From Fibrobacter sp. (GTDB taxonomy: Bacteria; Fibrobacterota; Fibrobacteria; Fibrobacterales; Fibrobacteraceae): DNA of 14,810 nt. Below, in pieces: positions 1 through 7,018 of this stretch. The position numbers and the translations under genes are program-made. The notes under the pieces are model-generated. The model saw only the letters and a list, made by a program, of their open reading frames with translations. It was not told where the DNA came from and searched no databases. The stretch covers positions 1 to 14,810 of the forward strand of contig JAAYXQ010000022.1 of NCBI GenBank assembly GCA_012515825.1. Direction: 5' to 3'. How positions within the stretch are numbered: position 1 is the first letter of the stretch; every line of letters begins with the position of its first letter.

Positions 1-29
1 AATTTTCTTTCGCGTTCTGCTTCTTTCAT
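1..29 (-). CDS. Start of an unidentified gene, cut by the window edge
   Basis: Only the first nine full codons are inside the window, reading MKEAERERK. The ATG is at 29-27 and is preceded at a good distance by AGGAG (minus strand, about 36-40), a proper ribosome binding site. The peptide is charged and gives no family hint. The preceding reading frame stops at 42-40, just before this start. The start codon lies in one arm of an inverted repeat (24-60). The call rests on the ribosome binding site and start alone, so it could be a chance start. Confidence 0.4.
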
Positions 30-60
30 AATGATGCTCCTAGTTGAGTTCATTATGAAA
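24..60 (-). promoter_or_regulatory. Perfect 10-bp inverted repeat over a start codon and its ribosome binding site
   Basis: The arms tttcataatg (24-33) and cattatgaaa (51-60) are exact reverse complements separated by 17 bases. On the minus-strand transcript, the ATG of the gene at 29 is in the 3' arm and its AGGAG lies in the loop. The hairpin could limit translation of that gene, or the DNA could be a symmetric protein-binding site. The pairing is visible in the sequence; a regulatory role is inference. Confidence 0.45.
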
Positions 61-196
61 ATCGGTCATGCGGAGTGGGGATAAAAAGACGCCGTTAACC
101 GTTAGCATACCATCATATCGATTTATAATAGGTATAAAATTCTTTTGAATAAGCAGACTCATTAACTGACTAAATATTACATTTTTTTCTGTTCAA
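40..196 (-). pseudogene. N-terminal fragment of an IS4-type (DUF4372-like) transposase, frameshifted
   Basis: From the TTG at 196 the frame reads LNRKK and then hits a stop. Shifting one base at the run of seven A's gives an open frame that includes VIFSQLMSLLIQKNF and INRYDG and ends at the stop at 42-40. The pattern FSQLM, then about a dozen residues, then F and RY-G matches, from memory, the N-terminal DUF4372 domain of many IS4-family transposases (about 350-450 aa). What follows RYDG does not match the usual continuation. A deletion or rearrangement has probably removed the rest. Only about 50 codons remain, so it cannot be active. Confidence 0.45.
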
Positions 197-287
197 GGTC
201 ACCTCCCTATAATTTTTTTAATTTTGCGTATTAATAATATAGGTTTTGGCGGCCTTTTTCTTTGTTAATTTAACCTGACACTACTGA
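40..287 (-). mobile_element. Remnant of one end of an IS4-type insertion sequence
   Basis: Reading the minus strand from 287, the sequence tcagtagtgtcaggtt resembles, from memory, the terminal repeats of some IS4-group elements. About 75 bases further on there is a strong ribosome binding site (gggaggtga, about 199-207) and a TTG start at 196. The peptide after it resembles the N-terminus of IS4-type transposases. Only this end is visible; no body or matching second end lies next to it, so it is a truncated relic. The terminal-repeat assignment is the weakest part. Confidence 0.4.
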
Positions 288-299
288 CTTGTAATATGT

Positions 300-473
300 T
301 TAACAATTCAATATAAGGAAAGGTACTGCCTGTTCTGATATGACATTTGATATTTTTATGAAAAGGTACCAAATATATCTTTCTTTACAAATATCCCATT
401 TAAGGACGGACATTTCCTCCAATGCATTTTCTGCCAATCGCCATCGTTTTAGGGGTTTGGGTTGTTTAAAATA
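300..473 (-). other. Unidentified coding-like remnant between the fibronectin gene and the IS end
   Basis: The minus strand is open for 57 codons after a stop at about 477-475, up to a stop at 302-300. It includes KPLKRWRLAENALEEMS and LKWDICKERYIW. The charged, amphipathic composition looks coding, but there is no start with a ribosome binding site at its head and I recognise no family. It ends 13 bases before the putative IS terminus at 287, so it may be a gene end cut by the insertion. It may also be a chance open frame. A 72-codon plus-strand frame overlapping it has no support as a protein. Confidence 0.2.
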
Positions 474-507
474 TCAGATGAAGTATTTCACAGATTATTT
501 CATCTAT

Positions 508-918
508 TTAGTACCAATTGACAATCCAATTGCAGGGAGAAGCTTCTGTATCTGTTGATTTATGCATTTCTGACTTCTCACCATCTTCGGTAACAGACAG
601 TACTGCGAAATAAAACACATTATCGTTGGCATCAACTTCATTCCTTGCAATCATTATTTTCGGTGAATCAGTAGCCGGAACATTGCTTTTGACCAGTTTC
701 CAGGAGGTATCTTTCGAAGTATGATAATAGACCTCGTAATATTTTATAAAACCAGCATCATACAAGGGGGGAGCCCAAGATAAAAATAATGTGTCTGAAT
801 TGTATATATGTTGAAAAGCAAAGTTCTTGGGGTATTCACTCTTTGGTGCCTGATCAACATCTGCACATCGAAAACTGATTAAAAAAAAGATAATGAAAAT
901 AATTTTAAATATTTTCAT
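508..918 (-). CDS. Short exported fibronectin type III domain protein
   Basis: The 136-aa product begins with a basic MKIFK and a hydrophobic segment (about residues 6-16), followed by Cys18, so it is exported. The residues before the Cys (SFRC) are a poor lipobox, so a lipoprotein is possible but not certain. Residues 30-115 look like one fibronectin type III domain: the proline-rich start, LFLSWAPPLYDAGFIKYYEV (typical W of strand B and Y of strand C), and FYFAVLSVTEDGEKS near the end. The C-terminus ends in CNWIVNWY, rich in aromatics. It is the last clear gene of the cluster, about 200 bases after a glycosyltransferase, and could bind or anchor surface polysaccharide. That role is inference. 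No clear ribosome binding site precedes the ATG. Confidence 0.7.
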   Translation of the reverse strand: MKIFKIIFIIFFLISFRCADVDQAPKSEYPKNFAFQHIYNSDTLFLSWAPPLYDAGFIKYYEVYYHTSKDTSWKLVKSNVPATDSPKIMIARNEVDANDNVFYFAVLSVTEDGEKSEMHKSTDTEASPCNWIVNWY

Positions 919-960
919 AAAAAGTAACTATTTAATTCAAACCAAATGCAAAATGGAAGA

Positions 961-977
961 ATATCTTTTAAAGATAT
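961..977. repeat. 17-base palindrome upstream of the fibronectin gene
   Basis: The arms atatcttt (961-968) and aaagatat (970-977) are perfect reverse complements around one base. The palindrome lies about 43 bases upstream of the ATG at 918, in the 206-base gap after the glycosyltransferase gene. It could be an operator or a chance palindrome in AT-rich DNA. It has no T-run or GC-rich stem to make it a convincing terminator. Confidence 0.25.
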
Positions 978-1124
978 CTGCCAACCCAAACTTAATTTTA
1001 TATTACATTAACAAAAAAGTAAATACTGTTATTATCTGACTATTATAACGGTTAAACACGAAATTTTTTTCTTTATCAATATTACCAATGTAACAGAACA
1101 TAATTTTCAGTGTACCAAGTTGAA

Positions 1125-2198
1125 TTATATAGTATCAAAATAATTGTCTAAATCACTTGAATATCGTTCCATATTATAATAGTTCTCGCATAATTTCCTG
1201 CCTCGTAACCCAAATTGCTCAGCCTCCTCAGTTTCCTGAGATAATTTTTTTATTGTATTTTCAAGAGCATCAGTATCATCAGGTGGGATAAATATACCAA
1301 ATTCTTCTTTATGGATATCTAATTCATCTATTAATGCACCTGTTTTGGTGGCAATCACTGGTCGTGCACAAGCCATAGATTCGAAGAGGTTTGTAAGACC
1401 TATCGAATGCCGCTTTTTTTCATCGCTCTTAATTGTTATTAGTGATACATTGCAATACCTATAAAAATCATGTACCAATTTCGGATAAATTAAATCACCA
1501 TATTGTTTAGCATCCACAACCTGAACATTAGGAGGTAAACCTTCGACTTTTTCAGCTACAATCAATTTTAGAGTTGTTGTTAAATTCTGATAAACTGATT
1601 TGATTATCTGAAAATCCCTGAAAGTTTTACCGCACGACATAGCCCACTGCGGTTCGTAAGGATAAGCTTTGAAAAAATCCAGATCCATACCCCATGGTAT
1701 ATGCTTAATTGCTGCTTTCGACCAAATTTTCTTTGCTTTTTTTTCTGCAGTCAAAGTGTGAGCAATGATCCCATCATAGGCAATAGAGAAAGGAAGTGGC
1801 TCTCTGGCATATAATTGTCCTACTATTTTACATTTTAAAATTTTCGCCAGCTTTAATATAGGCGCCCAAAGCAAAACATTGTGAGCACAATAAATAATAT
1901 CATTTGGCTGCAATAGCTCTAAAGCTATCTTTGTAGGAAAGAGATCAATTCTAAATCTCCTTGTTATGTTGTTCACTTTTACAGGTTCGGGTAATAAAAT
2001 TTCATACCCTTTTTGAATCAGTTCTAAACACCCCCACAGATGGTTACTTGGGTATAAACCTTTCAACCAAAGACGATAAACAAGTGCCATTCCATAGGTC
2101 ATGACAAAGAGGATTCTGCGTTTTACCTTTATGTTTTTGGGACGTAATATTAATATTCCATCCTCAACCGAAGATATTATGTTGTTTTTATCGATCAT
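1125..2198 (-). CDS. GT-B glycosyltransferase (glycosyltransferase family 4-like)
   Basis: The 357-aa cytoplasmic or membrane-associated enzyme is predicted to transfer a sugar from a nucleotide donor to the growing lipid-linked repeat unit. The C-terminal half has the usual GT4 donor site: HSIGLTNLFESMACARPVIA at about residues 265-285, with the acidic residue in LFESMA, then TKTGALIDEL and an IPPDDTDAL stretch. This order is typical of GT4 enzymes that select the donor nucleotide. The N-terminal half is divergent and gives no acceptor information. The start at 2198 is supported by AGGAGAG seven bases upstream. The gene follows the beta-helix gene after 220 bases with no visible gene. Donor and acceptor cannot be told from the sequence. 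Confidence 0.8.
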   Translation of the reverse strand: MIDKNNIISSVEDGILILRPKNIKVKRRILFVMTYGMALVYRLWLKGLYPSNHLWGCLELIQKGYEILLPEPVKVNNITRRFRIDLFPTKIALELLQPNDIIYCAHNVLLWAPILKLAKILKCKIVGQLYAREPLPFSIAYDGIIAHTLTAEKKAKKIWSKAAIKHIPWGMDLDFFKAYPYEPQWAMSCGKTFRDFQIIKSVYQNLTTTLKLIVAEKVEGLPPNVQVVDAKQYGDLIYPKLVHDFYRYCNVSLITIKSDEKKRHSIGLTNLFESMACARPVIATKTGALIDELDIHKEEFGIFIPPDDTDALENTIKKLSQETEEAEQFGLRGRKLCENYYNMERYSSDLDNYFDTI

Positions 2199-2418
2199 TC
2201 AAACTCTCCTGAAAGGAATATAAATTGGAGGACATATACTAATTCCCAGTAATTCACTTGCATCATGCTATTAATATTCAGAATCACAGTTCCATTTTTT
2301 GTTTTGAAGTTGCATAATATCTAAGAAACTATTTCACTTGATAAGGTGAGCTAAATAGATTTATAGATAACGTTGGGAACCTCGAATTGTATCTTAAGAC
2401 AAAAAATCAGTTTGCCTT

Positions 2419-3879
2419 CTATTGAGAAATACTTAATACTCGCGGTCGCCTCGCATCAGATGGTTGTGAATTAGTAATAATATCGATTTCATAAGGACCA
2501 ATACACCAAGCAGAATCAGATTTGGGTCTTAGTTTTGATTTAATATCAAAATTAAAATATTGACTCAAATTTTTACCATTTTTAATATAATAATTGAATA
2601 CGGATGGCATACCTTGGATTGTAAATTCTGTTCTGCTCTTATAAAAGCTATTTTTATCCCAGTTTTTCGATCTTATCTGTTCAACGGTCAAAATTGTCCC
2701 GAAATAATTAATATAGATCGACTTGTGAAGATAGATGTTATTATCTATAATAATGTTATCAACAGTATCGCTAATAAAAATTTTATCTCCAATAACATTG
2801 TTCATTATTTTAAAACCACCAATTTTCGCCGGATTGCCTTGATTTAATACATATTGTATTCCACCTTCAAGAAAATTGTTATATACTGATAACGAACACT
2901 CTAAACATGAAACACCATTTGCTGACCACAATACACCCAAACCACCAATTCCATTTATAGGAACATTATACATTACATTATTATAAATCTTCCAGTTTCC
3001 CCTTTGCGCTGCGACCCCGATTGTATTGTAATCATGAATAATATTGTTATACACCTCTCCAGAACCTTTACCATGGAGCATTATCGCATCAGTATGGTAA
3101 TCTTTATCAAATGTTCCCTGTATAATGTAAGAGATGTCATTACCAGCAATTATGGAACTATCGCAAGTTCCTGTAAAAGATATTCCAGCATTGCAGTGCG
3201 CTATAACATTGTTGTATATGAGATTTTTAAATCCTAATAGGCCGATGCTTCTTATTCCTGCCCCTCCACTATCTATTCCTATTAATCTGCAGTTTCTGAC
3301 AGTTGATGTAGAGCAATCGTTGAAAAGTATTGCTGCAGCCATTCCATATTCGCTTGTCGAGTTGGGTTTCCAGGAATGTATATACATATTTTCAATTACT
3401 ACGTTGTTCGCTCTATAAAGAGATATCCCAATAGCGTTCCCTATATTCTTAGGAGGTTTTATGTTTCGAATTTCAATACCAGAAATTTTAAAACCTGATT
3501 TTCTATACCATACATAAATCGCAGGTGATTGCTCTTTACCCTGTAAATCAAATATAGCTTTTTTAGAAGTATCTTCAGTTGTGTATACAATACCTTTTAC
3601 CTCTCCAAATCCACCCATTGTATCAGGAAAACAAGTTGAATCCCAAGTAACTCCACCTTTAAAAACGAATATATCACCATCTTTCCATGTATACGCTTTG
3701 ACTCTGTCGGTTTTTCCTGTCATACCTGGTGAGTGTTTCCATGGTGCCGACTCAGATCCCATATTGGAATCAGATCCCCTTTTGAAATCAATGTAGTAGG
3801 TGTCGGGATAAGAATTATGGGTAACAAGAAGAAAGAGTATAAACGCTAAAAGAAACCTACTAATATGATATTTTGCCAT
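2419..3879 (-). CDS. Secreted right-handed parallel beta-helix protein (lyase/epimerase-like fold)
   Basis: The 486-aa product has a signal peptide (hydrophobic LLAFILFLLV, cleavage probably near residues 25-27). It is followed by YYIDFKRGSDSNMGSESAPW, the entry motif common to extracellular beta-helix proteins. Residues about 125-385 carry many short turns of the NNxI/GIxI kind, such as GIEIRNI, NNVVIENMYIHSW, NLIYNNVIAHCNAGISF, WKIYNNVMYNV and IIIDNNIYL. These are the marks of PbH1 repeats. The tail WCIGPYEID resembles the end cap often seen in this group. Family members are polysaccharide lyases, C5-epimerases or hydrolases acting outside the cytoplasm. Within this cluster it may cut or epimerise the polymer during export. 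No catalytic residues could be assigned, so the activity is unknown. The ribosome binding site is weak. Confidence 0.75.
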   Translation of the reverse strand: MAKYHISRFLLAFILFLLVTHNSYPDTYYIDFKRGSDSNMGSESAPWKHSPGMTGKTDRVKAYTWKDGDIFVFKGGVTWDSTCFPDTMGGFGEVKGIVYTTEDTSKKAIFDLQGKEQSPAIYVWYRKSGFKISGIEIRNIKPPKNIGNAIGISLYRANNVVIENMYIHSWKPNSTSEYGMAAAILFNDCSTSTVRNCRLIGIDSGGAGIRSIGLLGFKNLIYNNVIAHCNAGISFTGTCDSSIIAGNDISYIIQGTFDKDYHTDAIMLHGKGSGEVYNNIIHDYNTIGVAAQRGNWKIYNNVMYNVPINGIGGLGVLWSANGVSCLECSLSVYNNFLEGGIQYVLNQGNPAKIGGFKIMNNVIGDKIFISDTVDNIIIDNNIYLHKSIYINYFGTILTVEQIRSKNWDKNSFYKSRTEFTIQGMPSVFNYYIKNGKNLSQYFNFDIKSKLRPKSDSAWCIGPYEIDIITNSQPSDARRPRVLSISQ

Positions 3880-4163
3880 ATTACAATACTCAGGGCCTAA
3901 TTTGTTATATTATTACAGATTATTTTATAATTGTAACTTTATGCTCAAAAAAAACAAATATAAATGAACGTAAATAGTGTTCGATAAAATATCACTTAAA
4001 GGCTTTCAGGTATTGAGCGTTTTTTTCTTTCCAAGGCGAGCCAATCCTCACTACTCAGTATCAATTGCTCATTATGGATGTTCATGAATAAATTACTGGT
4101 TAAAATTTTGCGAAAACAATTCAAGAACTTATCAGTTTTTTCAAGTATTTTCTATCTTATAGA

Positions 4164-5222
4164 CTACTGCAGATTTGTGAGATTTGATTCTTTATCCAAT
4201 TCATCCGATATTTCATCTATTGTTTTATCCATATCACTATCTACTATGTTGAATAAACTGGCTCTAATACTCACCAATTTTTCTCTTATCTTTTTAAAAA
4301 AATAACCATTCTTCTGGTAAGTTGGGTTTACTATCATGTCTCTTATGTTTGCCATAAAATGTTTAACCTCGTATTCTCTAATATACCGGATAAAATCCAT
4401 TGTTACCGTTCGCCTTTCGAATAACAAATAGCACGATAAAAAACCTGCAATTCTGACTAAAGAATACAAAAAGAACGGTCTTGTTCTAATACGTGAAATA
4501 CTCCTTGCAACCTGATAAACCGGATGGCAACCGAGAGAATAATCCATTTTCCCCTGACGAAAAGCCCCTTTTAACTTTCTTTCTGCAGAGTTGGTGGGTT
4601 TGTAATGGTTTACCTGGATTTCAGGGAAAGATTTTACTTTCCAGCCATTCATTCTTGCCATAAATTCTGCATGAGTATCGGATCCACCATATCTCAGTGG
4701 GGTATATCCGTTAATTGAGTCGAAACATTTCTTTCGAAATAGATGTACAGCATGCGCAACTGATGCAGTACTGTTATAACGCCGTGGCACAAAAATTTCT
4801 CTCTGTTTTTCAAAAATAGTTCCACCTGCAAGTCCCAGTTCAGGGTCTTCTTTAAATTTATTGTAAATCAATTCAAAATAATTGGGTTCAAACGAAACAT
4901 CTGCATCAAGATTCCCGATAAAATTGTATTTAATATTATTTTCAAGAATATACTGGTAGGCAATATTAATTGCTCGTACCTGTGAACCAAAGTTTCGTTG
5001 TTTGTCACCATTTTTCTTTATAAGAATAATGAATTCATTTTTTGGAATATACGTTTCTATTATTTCATCGGTTCTATCGGTTGAGTTATCACTCACAATA
5101 ACCCAGCATTTCGGTAATATGCTTTGCGAAATCACCGATTCTATAGTTCTTCCAATGAAGGCTTCCTCATTTCGAGCAGCAGTCATCAATACATATTCAA
5201 AAGACTCATCTTCATTATTCAT
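4164..5222 (-). CDS. Family 2 (GT-A) glycosyltransferase
   Basis: The 352-aa enzyme has the GT2 fold in order: YVLMTAARNEEAFIGRTIES at the N-terminus, SDNSTDRTDEI for nucleotide binding, and the metal-binding LDADVSFEPNYFE near residue 106. The acceptor-side motif GYTPLRYGGSDTHAE follows. It should add one sugar to the lipid-linked intermediate on the cytoplasmic face. A moderately hydrophobic stretch (FFLYSLVRIAGFLSCYLLF) in the last third could contact the membrane. I prefer the ATG at 5222, which has AGAAAGG eight bases upstream; an in-frame ATG at 5243 would add seven residues but lacks a ribosome binding site. The gene sits just downstream of the decayed oxidoreductase, separated by an AT-rich gap (about 5223-5400) that may hold its promoter, though no clean -35/-10 pair was found. 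Confidence 0.85.
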   Translation of the reverse strand: MNNEDESFEYVLMTAARNEEAFIGRTIESVISQSILPKCWVIVSDNSTDRTDEIIETYIPKNEFIILIKKNGDKQRNFGSQVRAINIAYQYILENNIKYNFIGNLDADVSFEPNYFELIYNKFKEDPELGLAGGTIFEKQREIFVPRRYNSTASVAHAVHLFRKKCFDSINGYTPLRYGGSDTHAEFMARMNGWKVKSFPEIQVNHYKPTNSAERKLKGAFRQGKMDYSLGCHPVYQVARSISRIRTRPFFLYSLVRIAGFLSCYLLFERRTVTMDFIRYIREYEVKHFMANIRDMIVNPTYQKNGYFFKKIREKLVSIRASLFNIVDSDMDKTIDEISDELDKESNLTNLQ

Positions 5223-5400
5223 GTTAAAAGCCTTTCTGAGCATAAGTCAGCATTTTCATAACTGAATTGTTTTATGGGCATGTTTTTTAATAGTAATTAC
5301 CTGTATTTATAATTTAGAAGGTATAAACCTGATAAAACTATATTTTAGTCAAATAACAACAAATATAGTCTTTTTAGCGAAAATAAAACTCAATTAAATT

Positions 5401-5869
5401 TTTGAACTCAGTAGTGTCCGATATAAGACCCGCAGAAAGCATAATTGCCCTAAAGTATTATCATTAATAATGCTCTTTAATTTATAATATCAAGTAGATA
5501 TCTCCAATTGTAATTCACAGATAATATTCTTCCTTTACACTTCGCACATTATATCATTTTTCACTGCTTTGAATCAATTCTGCCATGATTTTTCACGAAA
5601 AACATCAGTTCCATTGTTTTACAGTTCCACACTTGTGCTAAAATGAGCCCATTCCTTTGTAAGTTAGCAACTAAATCAGACTTTTCTTTTGAATCATTTC
5701 TGATAAGTCGGTATATGGTTTACAACCCAGCATCTTGGCAAATTTATTTGCCAATTCAGGTATTATATAAACACATCGCACAACCATTCATTTGGCAATT
5801 GAGCAAATCCAAATGCAGCAATTAAGTTCGACATTCCCACATCCTAAAACTGCACCTTGAAAGTTTCAT
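5401..5869 (-). pseudogene. Decayed, truncated Gfo/Idh/MocA-family oxidoreductase
   Basis: No frame is open throughout, but joining frames on the minus strand recovers a family-like protein. First comes a possible ATG at 5869 followed by VLGCGNVE (the Rossmann GxGN loop, about 5853). PELANKFAKMLGCKPYTDLS (about 5760-5701) fits the region after the cofactor acid. Then come pieces matching DLVA, NG-HF and a VF-EKS stretch, where the family has its EKP catalytic-loop motif. LKSIINDNTLGQL (about 5479-5440) fits the start of the C-terminal domain. About 155 codons of an expected 330-350 remain, and the signal fades near 5400. Intact relatives use NAD(P) to oxidise or reduce sugars, often nucleotide-linked. 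It directly follows a decayed sugar isomerase. The family call is fairly secure; the substrate is unknown. Confidence 0.6.
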
Positions 5870-5883
5870 TCCCTGTAGCATTT

Positions 5884-5901
5884 CGTACTCTACGTACTCT
5901 A
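5884..5901. repeat. 9-bp tandem duplication
   Basis: The unit cgtactcta occurs twice in immediate succession (5884-5892 and 5893-5901), just upstream of the start of the decayed oxidoreductase. Small duplications of this kind fit replication slippage in sequence no longer under selection. No function is suggested. Confidence 0.5.
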
Positions 5902-5951
5902 TATGCTCAATATTTAATTTTTGCCGGCCGTTGAAGACTAAATATTCTTTG

Positions 5952-6785
5952 TTATTTCATCTCGTACCTGTTAATATATTTTTTTTGTCGAATGTACTTT
6001 AAATATCTTCCAACTAATTTAGAATCCTTTTTAATGCTGTCTATTGAATTATTATAAAGCATGGGTTTTTGATAATTTCCTTCAAAGTTGTTATTAACTG
6101 ATAAGATCGTGATCTCCAATTAATTTGCTCAGCTTATAATTTTTTTCCATCAATCAAAGAGAGTATATAATTTTTTGCATACCCAAATTCATGTTCAAGA
6201 TAGGAATCATGGGATTCAATTTAAAATTAAAATCACCAGTATAGTTACACTGTTCCATATACTCAAAGAAAAGCATAAAATAGCAATTACCTTTCTTTAG
6301 CGTTAAACCACAGTGCAGTTTTCAGGCAACTTTTAAATGAACATGTAATATTGGTGCCTTTATTAATGAAATTCCCTCAAACAACAGGACTGCGTCGATC
6401 CTTTGTGCATGATTAGTATCAAAATGTAGTCAATCTTATAGTCATCAATAATTTCAAACAATCTTGCAGTCTGCAGATAATTCTCTGTAAGTTTATTTGT
6501 ATGCCTCAGACCAGTTTTTTCCATCTACAGAAGGACTATGAAATGATGCTACAGTCCGCCCCCACTCTTTTAGCGATTTTAAACAAGAAACGACGTTATT
6601 CCACCGATTCGTTTTTTCTCTCGGCCAAAACCAATTGAATCAGCATTAAAAGATGATATACGGCTACCCAAATCAGTAAACCTCTTAAAACAAACGTTCC
6701 GTATTTTCTGGCTTCCAATTGAATGGATCAATGTGGAAAAGAAACAGTATTTACTCCGATGTCCCAAACCTAACAATCTTCTAAA
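5952..6785 (-). pseudogene. Decayed sugar phosphate isomerase/epimerase-like (TIM-barrel) gene
   Basis: Reading the minus strand with repeated frame changes gives a continuous protein-like series. It runs VWDIGVNTVSFPH (6769-6731), DPFNWKPENTERLF, KRFTDLGSRISSFNADSIGF (6686-6627), SLKEWGRTVASFHSPSVDG, TARLFEIIDDYKID, NHAQRIDAVLLFEGI and APILHVHLKVA. It continues with CNYTGDFNFKLNP and HDSYLEHEFGYAKNYILSL (6211-6155), and ends with LVGRYLKYIRQKKYINRYEM before the stop at 5954-5952. Order and spacing fit the xylose-isomerase-like TIM barrel (AP endonuclease 2 superfamily), as does the size of about 278 codons. At least seven frameshifts disrupt it, several in A, T or C runs, so it cannot make the protein. 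Intact relatives are often encoded beside Gfo/Idh/MocA enzymes, as here. The exact start is uncertain; a 26-codon frame from 6850 overlaps it. Substrate unknown. Confidence 0.6.
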
Positions 6786-7018
6786 TAGCTCATATAAAAG
6801 GACATGAAATATAATGCTATAGCATCCAACACGTTTCTTAATGTTCTCATCGTTTTTTAATATAATACTCCGATTCCATTCAGCTTAAATCAAATAACCA
6901 TTTTTTACTATAAATCCAAAAGTACCCGAAAATAAATTCTTTATATGTCTTTCTTAATTGTCTTTATGTTCAAGTCTAATATAGAAATTAAGGCTATATC
7001 TATATAGAACAACACATG

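Noticed and set aside
2560..3796. Several plus-strand frames of 70-95 codons opposite the beta-helix gene.
   Set aside because: They are antisense to a well-supported exported protein and have no domain signs or ribosome binding sites.
4005..4085. 27-codon minus-strand frame (starting MNIHNEQLILSSEDWLALE) between the GT2 and beta-helix genes.
   Set aside because: It has an ATG but no ribosome binding site and no recognisable family, and is short enough to be chance.
5408..5420. tcagtagtgtccg on the plus strand, sharing 11 bases with the putative IS terminus at 287, at the point where the oxidoreductase remnant fades.
   Set aside because: The inward direction of such an end would point into the oxidoreductase remnant, not into IS sequence, and a shared 11-mer is expected by chance in a window of this size. 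It may be a scar but cannot be supported.
5643..5825. 60-codon plus-strand frame in the gap between GT2 and flippase.
   Set aside because: It is antisense to the decayed oxidoreductase, whose minus-strand peptides fit a known family.
6579..6776. 65-codon minus-strand frame beginning LGLGHRSKYC.
   Set aside because: Its middle part (KRFTDLGSRISSFNADSIGF) belongs to the decayed isomerase, but the ends are out-of-frame translation of the same gene, so it is not a gene of its own.
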